Origin: an uncultured Flavobacteriales bacterium
Lineage (GTDB): Bacteria > Bacteroidota > Bacteroidia > Flavobacteriales_D > Sanyastnellaceae
Length of the DNA: 5,184 bases
Direction: 5' to 3'
Assembly: GCA_937890245.1 (NCBI GenBank)
Contig: CALACF010000453.1
Span: 1-5,184 of the forward strand
Shown here: positions 1 to 3,624 of the stretch, in pieces
Layout of the letters: every line of letters starts with the position of its first letter
Numbering within the stretch: position 1 is the first letter of the stretch
The notes under the pieces: model-generated
The model's input: only the letters and a program-made list of their open reading frames with translations
What the model was told of the DNA's origin: nothing
Databases searched by the model: none
Translations under genes and position numbers: made by a program

Positions 1-2
1 AT

Positions 3-35
3 GCCCTCATCGGAAACCTACAAGAACAATTGTGA
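3..35 (+). CDS. Possible 3' end of an upstream gene, cut by the window edge
   Basis: Reading from base 3 gives ALIGNLQEQL and then TGA at 33-35, with a second in-frame TGA directly after. This could be the C-terminus of a gene that starts outside the window. An ATG at 35-37 overlaps the stop by one base, an arrangement typical of translationally coupled genes. Ten residues are too few to identify a family, and the open frame could be chance. Confidence 0.25.
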   Translation, partial: ALIGNLQEQL

Positions 36-86
36 TGAGCAAACATTTGAAAATCAGCCGCTGGCGTGGTGTTGCTCAAAACGGCC

Positions 87-212
87 ATGGACAAGGTCTA
101 CGAGATCCAGGTCCTCAAGTTTGGTGAGCGGCGGAATCAGCGCTTGAGCTGGATCTTTGCTGGGCTCTGGATTGTTACCATGGTAGCAGCGGCCTACTTT
201 ACAATGCGCTGA
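87..212 (+). CDS. Small single-helix membrane protein, hypothetical
   Basis: A 41-codon ORF from ATG 87 to TGA 210-212. I do not recognise the product. Residues 1-19 are polar and charged (MDKVYEIQVLKFGERRNQR). Residues 20-40 form one strongly hydrophobic stretch rich in W, I, V and A, ending at Arg41, so it would be a membrane protein with a single helix and a short charged N-terminal tail. The same frame stays open upstream to base 51 and reads AAGVVLLKTAMDKVYE, which also looks protein-like. GTG at 66 or 69 are therefore alternative starts. A separate ATG at 35 begins MSKHLKIS in the neighbouring frame, so a one-base indel may have split a protein of about 58 residues. In support, a hairpin begins exactly at the stop codon. 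Against it, the ORF is short and has no clear ribosome binding site. Confidence 0.35.
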   Translation: MDKVYEIQVLKFGERRNQRLSWIFAGLWIVTMVAAAYFTMR

Positions 213-236
213 ACGCACTGTACACGCAGCGCATTG
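202..236. terminator. 10-bp perfect hairpin between convergent ORFs, possible bidirectional terminator
   Basis: CAATGCGCTG at 202-211 is the exact reverse complement of CAGCGCATTG at 227-236, with a 15-base loop. It overlaps the stop of the small plus-strand ORF (210-212) and lies 7 bases from the stop of the minus-strand barrel gene (243-245), the expected place for a shared terminator. Neither side has a U-tract, so it may instead protect 3' ends or pause polymerase. Confidence 0.45.
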
Positions 237-242
237 ACAGCA

Positions 243-1202
243 TTACATCTGTAGCGAACTGATTTTCGGAGGCGGCATCAACCAGGTGAGCGCCACTACG
301 TGGGTTAGCGCCCTGAACTTTTCTCGGCCCAGCACAATTGTGTCGTAGCCCAAACGATACGTCAACTCGACGCCCGAGCCATTGGGCACATAGGCCTCGA
401 GCCCTATCCGTCCGTAAGCGCCAAAAGAAGTCCCCGTCAGCGAACCAGTCGCAGGACCCGTTTGACCGTTCGGATTGAAGGTTGTGATCAGGTCAAACTC
501 CTCCGACCTGCCCTGCCCTTCAATCACGACGTAATGGTCTGTGATCCGCGTAGACACCATGTTAACGCCCAAACCCAGCACGTAGCTCATGCTCTTATCA
601 ATGGGCGAGGCCGTGCGGTATCCCAAGTGCAACTGTAGGCGCTCTTCTTCTCCAAATATGCCAAAGTCACGGCGGTCTTCGGTACCCTGACCCTGATCTG
701 GCAGTAGATTGGTCACCAGCTGCCAGGCTGCACGCGAACGCAGGCGGATGAAATCGGCGTCAAAAATGAGGGCGTTTCCCAAATTGAATCGCTGCATAAC
801 GCGTACGCCCATCAGCACCGCTGGGTCGTAACTGGCCGGCGTGGGATACCCGTCGGCTGGGATGTAGAAATCAGTGACGTTCAACAGTTCCAAGACCTGA
901 GCGCGGGTGTAGGAGTTGGCTCCGCCTAAGTTGAGACGCTCGTCGATGCTGTAGAGGTTTGCCGAGCCGTCTCCAAGATCGAAACCGCCTTGTCCGCTGT
1001 AAAAAGCGGTCGGCGCTCCCCCGGCAATCATCGCCCCCATGCGCATGCCGAACTGAAGTTTTCTAGGACGTTCCAGCTCGCCTAAGAGATCCTCATCAAC
1101 GTGCGGGTCGTAGTTGTAGACCTGCGCTTGAAGTTTTGGAGACACAAAGGCGGCGAGGCCTATAAACAAAATCATGGTGAACAGTTGGAGGGCTCGCTTC
1201 AT
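243..1202 (-). CDS. Secreted, probable outer-membrane beta-barrel protein of unknown function
   Basis: 319 residues from ATG (complement of 1200-1202) to TAA (complement of 243-245). The N-terminus is a standard signal peptide: MKR, a hydrophobic core at about 8-20, and a likely signal peptidase I site after LQA26, leaving a mature protein that starts QVYNYD. There is no lipobox Cys. The rest is consistent with a transmembrane barrel: alternating hydrophobic and polar strands (such as LQFGMRMGAMIAGG, SYVLGLGVNMVSTRI, SFGAYGRIGLEAYVP, GVELTYRLGYDTIVL, THVVALTWLM), Gly-rich turns and aromatic girdle residues. The last strand is followed by a ten-residue tail, PPPKISSLQM, rather than ending in the usual terminal aromatic residue. 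I cannot assign a family, and there is no plug or OmpA-like domain. It is divergent from the exonuclease gene with 59 bp between them, and its start lies just downstream of a TAnnTTTG promoter. Real gene: high confidence. Barrel: likely. Function: unknown. Confidence 0.85.
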   Translation of the reverse strand: MKRALQLFTMILFIGLAAFVSPKLQAQVYNYDPHVDEDLLGELERPRKLQFGMRMGAMIAGGAPTAFYSGQGGFDLGDGSANLYSIDERLNLGGANSYTRAQVLELLNVTDFYIPADGYPTPASYDPAVLMGVRVMQRFNLGNALIFDADFIRLRSRAAWQLVTNLLPDQGQGTEDRRDFGIFGEEERLQLHLGYRTASPIDKSMSYVLGLGVNMVSTRITDHYVVIEGQGRSEEFDLITTFNPNGQTGPATGSLTGTSFGAYGRIGLEAYVPNGSGVELTYRLGYDTIVLGREKFRALTHVVALTWLMPPPKISSLQM

Positions 1203-1206
1203 GTCC

Positions 1207-1238
1207 CAAATTTACTGCGGGTTCTTCAGCCCGCACAA
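1207..1238 (-). promoter_or_regulatory. Bacteroidota-type promoter for the barrel gene
   Basis: On the minus strand TAAATTTG (complement of 1207-1214) matches the Bacteroidota -7 consensus TAnnTTTG at every fixed position. A TTG (complement of 1236-1238) lies 21 bases upstream, within the usual spacing for the -33 element. Only GGAC separates the -7 box from the ATG, so transcription would begin at or about the start codon. Confidence 0.45.
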
Positions 1239-1243
1239 CGGGC
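1216..1243. repeat. Two overlapping, mutually exclusive inverted repeats in the divergent gap
   Basis: TGCGGG (1216-1221) pairs with CCCGCA (1230-1235) across an 8-base loop. GCCCG (1229-1233) pairs with CGGGC (1239-1243) across a 5-base loop. The two stems share bases 1230-1233, so only one can form. The first stem fills almost exactly the spacer between the -33 and -7 boxes of the barrel-gene promoter, where a regulator site would fit. The repeat is also upstream of the plus-strand exonuclease gene. Function is inferred from position only. Confidence 0.3.
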
Positions 1244-1261
1244 CGCAACAAGAGCCAATCC

Positions 1262-2581
1262 ATGAATCAGCTGTACGCCATCACAGACATCGAGACCGCA
1301 GGCGGCCGCGCTAGTGATGAAGGGCCAGGCTGCGGCATCACGGAAATTGCCGTCATCCTTCACGACGGCCAGCGAGAAATCGATCGTTGGGAATCGCTGA
1401 TCAACCCTGAAGTGCCCATCCCCACCTTCATCACGGGTCTTACAGGCATCAACGACGAGATGGTGGCAAGCGCGCCGCGCTTTGAAGACATTGCAAAGGA
1501 GCTACACAAGTGGCTGGCTGAGCCCGTATTCGTTGCGCACAACGTGCACTTCGACCTGGGCTTCATAAAAGCAGCTTTTGCCAAATGCGGGATTGCGTGG
1601 GATCCGCCGCGGCTTTGCACGGTTCGATTGGGACGCAAATTTCTGCCCCAGGTTGGGCGCTACAACTTAAGCGCTCTTTGCACCTGGCTTGACATCGACA
1701 ACGACGCCCGCCACCGGGCGATGGGTGACACAGCGGCCACTGCGGAGTTGTTTTGGCATTTATACAAGAGCAACCGGGCGGCCATTGAAATGGAGGTCAG
1801 CAAGTCTCGCGGCACAGACTGGTGGCCCGAGGGATTGCCCCACGGGGCGTTGGACGGCTTGCGTGATGTTCCAGGCGTGTACCGATTTTATGGTGAAGAC
1901 GGCGGATTGCTCTACATCGGAATGAGCATCACGTTGCACAAGCGCGTACGGCAGCATTTCTCCGGCAAGGCGCGCAACGGTGAGCTGGCCCAACGCGTGG
2001 TGCAGGTCAAATGGGAGGAAACGGGCACAGCACTTATGGCAGGTGTGCTGGAGGATGTTCTGATCCGCAAGCACAAGCCGCCGATGAACGTCGCCCAGAA
2101 GACCAAGGGCAAGCCGTGGGGCGTACAGATTTACGAAGACCGCAGTGGCCTGAAGCGCTTGACCCTGGTCAAGGGGGCTGGTGCCGGTGCGCTGTCGTCG
2201 GACTTTAGCGGCCGCGGTGCGGGAGAAAAATGGCTGCGGGACCAGGTATTGAAGCGGGGATTACACCCCGGTTGGTCCAGCTTACCGGGCACTGCTTGGA
2301 GCGAGGGCTGGATAGACAACGCCGCGAGTCGAAACCTACACAACGCTCGTGTAGATGCGTGGGCGCAAGAGGCCAAGCCCTTAAAGGCCGACCCCGAAAT
2401 GCTCGTGGAATTGCAAGGGGCGGCACCAGGAAGCGTGTCTGCCCTGCGTATCGAAAATGGGACATTGACCGGCTTGCGAAGCACGGCCGATGCGCCGTGG
2501 CTCGAATGCAGTGGTTCGACAAAAATCGAGCGCTTGCTCGCCAGCCATGGCGTGGCTGCGTCAGGTCACGCCGTCAATTGA
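1262..2581 (+). CDS. DEDDh exonuclease fused to a GIY-YIG (UvrC/Cho-type) endonuclease domain
   Basis: 439 residues. The N-terminal half is a DnaQ/PolC-epsilon-type 3'-5' exonuclease with all five DEDDh residues: Asp9 and Glu11 (TDIET), Asp98 (AHNVHFD), His151 and Asp156 (HRAMGD). From about residue 200 there is a GIY-YIG nuclease domain: GVY at 205-207, YIG at 218-220, Arg228 in LHKRVRQHF, catalytic-type Glu264 (LEDVLIRKH) and a PPMN motif ending at Asn276. This fold makes the 3' incision in UvrC and in the E. coli UvrC homologue Cho. The C-terminal part (280-439) is less defined; HNARVDAW (360-367) resembles the YNxRVxxA segment of the family. By analogy it would be a cytoplasmic DNA-repair nuclease, nicking with one domain and trimming with the other, but that order of action is inferred. 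There are no Cys residues from 141 to 415, where I recall relatives having a Cys cluster. The frame stays open upstream of ATG 1262 without another start codon, and no strong Shine-Dalgarno is seen. Confidence 0.92.
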   Translation: MNQLYAITDIETAGGRASDEGPGCGITEIAVILHDGQREIDRWESLINPEVPIPTFITGLTGINDEMVASAPRFEDIAKELHKWLAEPVFVAHNVHFDLGFIKAAFAKCGIAWDPPRLCTVRLGRKFLPQVGRYNLSALCTWLDIDNDARHRAMGDTAATAELFWHLYKSNRAAIEMEVSKSRGTDWWPEGLPHGALDGLRDVPGVYRFYGEDGGLLYIGMSITLHKRVRQHFSGKARNGELAQRVVQVKWEETGTALMAGVLEDVLIRKHKPPMNVAQKTKGKPWGVQIYEDRSGLKRLTLVKGAGAGALSSDFSGRGAGEKWLRDQVLKRGLHPGWSSLPGTAWSEGWIDNAASRNLHNARVDAWAQEAKPLKADPEMLVELQGAAPGSVSALRIENGTLTGLRSTADAPWLECSGSTKIERLLASHGVAASGHAVN

Positions 2582-2627
2582 GCGTCAAAATGCCCGTGGG
2601 CGCTGTCGCAGTACTGTAGAGATAGCC

Positions 2628-2666
2628 CAATACCCCACGCACAGCGTGGGCATCCGGGGCGTATTG
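2628..2666. terminator. Composite hairpin downstream of the exonuclease gene
   Basis: CCCACGC (2634-2640) pairs perfectly with GCGTGGG (2644-2650) across the 3-base loop ACA. Just outside it CAATAC (2628-2633) pairs with GTATTG (2661-2666), with a 10-base bulge on the 3' side only. This is 13 base pairs in all, starting 46 bases past the exonuclease stop. No U-run follows on either strand, so it is a weak candidate for an intrinsic terminator. It may be a REP-like or 3'-end stabilising element. Confidence 0.4.
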
Positions 2667-2823
2667 CACAAGTTCCAAGGTTGCAGAATCAGAAAGAGAG
2701 GGATTGCCCTGTGGGCGCGGTGTAGCATGCTCCATGCAGTGTCTTTATTTGGTGCCCGCTTCGCTGCGGACATCCATTGAACGGACATTGAACGTGCTTA
2801 TTGTGCGGAGTGCGGGCGCGCAC
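2667..2823. other. Remainder of the convergent intergenic region, no convincing gene
   Basis: I see no supported coding sequence here. It holds small palindromes: GCATG/CATGC with a 3-base loop at 2725-2737, CCGC/GCGG at 2756-2769, and GTGCG/CGCAC at 2810-2823. There is also an imperfect tandem: CGGACAT followed by TTGAA occurs at 2767-2781 (with an extra CCA) and at 2782-2792. The ORFs across it have no recognisable domain and overlap the exonuclease 3' end or each other. A small RNA cannot be excluded. Confidence 0.4.
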
Positions 2824-2833
2824 TTATTGTGCG
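2797..2833. repeat. 11-bp direct repeat spanning the sigma gene stop codon
   Basis: CTTATTGTGCG occurs at 2797-2807 and again at 2823-2833, a period of 26 bases. The second copy contains the TAA stop (complement of 2824-2826) and the last codons of the sigma gene. The first copy would encode a second, identical-looking end just downstream. The spacer holds a 5-bp GC-rich hairpin (2810-2823). This may be the trace of a short local duplication. Confidence 0.5.
2810..2823 (-). terminator. Short GC-rich hairpin directly after the sigma stop
   Basis: GTGCG (2810-2814) pairs with CGCAC (2819-2823) across a 4-base loop. On the minus strand it begins at the first base after the TAA. No U-tract follows, so it is a weak terminator candidate. 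Confidence 0.2.
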
Positions 2834-3426
2834 ACGCCACGCTCCTCCATCACCTTGCGTAGGTTGATCAGCGCGTACCGCATCCGGCCCAGGGCCGTGT
2901 TGATGCTCACACCAGTTTCCTCGGCAATTTCCTTGAAGCTCATCTCGCGCTGAAGGCGCATTTCCACCACGACACGCTGGTCATCTGGCAAGAAATCCAG
3001 CAAATCCAAAACCCCCTCGTGCTCCTGTCGCTGGATCATTTGGTCCTCCACGGACGTCTCGCCATTGTCGATGCGGGCGAAAACATCGTAGTTGTCATCG
3101 CTGCGGACGAGCTTCATGCGCTTGTTGCGACGGAAATGATCGATGGACGCGTTGTGGGCGATGCGCAAGACCCAAGGGAGGAACTTGCCCTCCTCGTTGT
3201 ACTTGCCCGAACGCAAGGTCTGGATGACCTTGATGAAGACGTCTTGAAAAAGGTCGTTGGCCACATCGCGGTCGCGGACCAACAAGAAAATCTTGGTGAA
3301 GATGCGGTCGCGGTGGCGACTAAAAAGGATTTCGAAGGCCGGATTGTCACCGGTGAGGAAACGGGTGATCAAGGCTTGATCAGAAACGGTGGGGGCGCTC
3401 GAGCGCTGGTTCGTGTGCGTATTCAT
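2824..3426 (-). CDS. ECF-type RNA polymerase sigma factor (sigma-70 family)
   Basis: 200 residues from ATG (complement of 3424-3426). The codon just before is GTG, a possible one-codon-longer start. Region 2 runs from about residue 16 to 105: the helix around DRDVANDLFQDVFIKV is the conserved core-binding part, and KFLPWVLRIAHNASIDHFRR (81-100) is the -10 recognition helix region. Region 4 is at about 140-193: LPDDQRVVVEMR, then the helix-turn-helix FKEIAEETGVSINTALGRMRYAL, which would read the -35/-33 element. There is no region 1.1 or region 3, and the length fits ECF factors. No anti-sigma gene lies downstream, because the next gene is convergent. The target genes are therefore unknown, and autoregulation is only a possibility. 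It is divergent from uvrA across about 200 bp. The strongly conserved GKFLPWVLRIAHN block resembles widespread Bacteroidota ECF factors. Confidence 0.93.
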   Translation of the reverse strand: MNTHTNQRSSAPTVSDQALITRFLTGDNPAFEILFSRHRDRIFTKIFLLVRDRDVANDLFQDVFIKVIQTLRSGKYNEEGKFLPWVLRIAHNASIDHFRRNKRMKLVRSDDNYDVFARIDNGETSVEDQMIQRQEHEGVLDLLDFLPDDQRVVVEMRLQREMSFKEIAEETGVSINTALGRMRYALINLRKVMEERGVAQ

Positions 3427-3624
3427 CACTACTCAGATTGTGCAACATGCCAACGGCCAAACTTGGACGCTGTAGGTTGCGGGAAAAATCAGTTGGAGTA
3501 GTGTGTTTCTATCGCAGTTGAATTTGTTCGACTTGATGAAGATAAGGAAAACTTCTCGTTCCATCGCCATTGCCACCCGCCAATTGCTGTTAATCCCGTT
3601 GTGATGCACGAACTTCCCCTCTCG
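3427..3624. promoter_or_regulatory. Divergent sigma-factor / uvrA control region
   Basis: A 198-bp gap with no supported gene. On the minus strand CAAGTTTG (complement of 3458-3465) matches TAnnTTTG at five of six fixed positions and would start sigma transcription some 25 bases before its ATG; no clear -33 TTG was found. An 8-bp inverted repeat, CACTACTC (3427-3434) and GAGTAGTG (3496-3503), flanks this side of the gap and could be chance. No strong Shine-Dalgarno precedes either start, as is usual in Bacteroidota. Confidence 0.4.
3493..3526 (+). promoter_or_regulatory. Weak promoter candidate for uvrA
   Basis: TGAATTTG (3519-3526) matches TAnnTTTG at five of six fixed positions. TTG at 3493-3495 lies 23 bases upstream, slightly longer than ideal spacing. 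It would give a leader of about 70-95 bases before uvrA. I saw no LexA-like site, but the Bacteroidota SOS box is not something I can test by eye. Confidence 0.25.

Noticed and set aside
2230..2788. Overlapping ORFs around the exonuclease 3' end and the convergent gap
   Set aside because: They lie in other frames of the exonuclease gene or run through palindromes. They are low complexity, Arg/Ala-rich and carry no recognisable motif.
3019..3501. 160-codon plus-strand ORF over the sigma gene
   Set aside because: It is antisense to the ECF sigma factor, whose regions 2 and 4 are clear. The translation shows no domain, only Val/Asp-rich shadow composition.
3499..3603. Longer N-terminal extension of UvrA upstream of ATG 3604
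   Set aside because: The frame is open back to base 502 of the line region (stop TAG 3499-3501), but there is no convincing start before GTG 3601 and the residues do not resemble UvrA.
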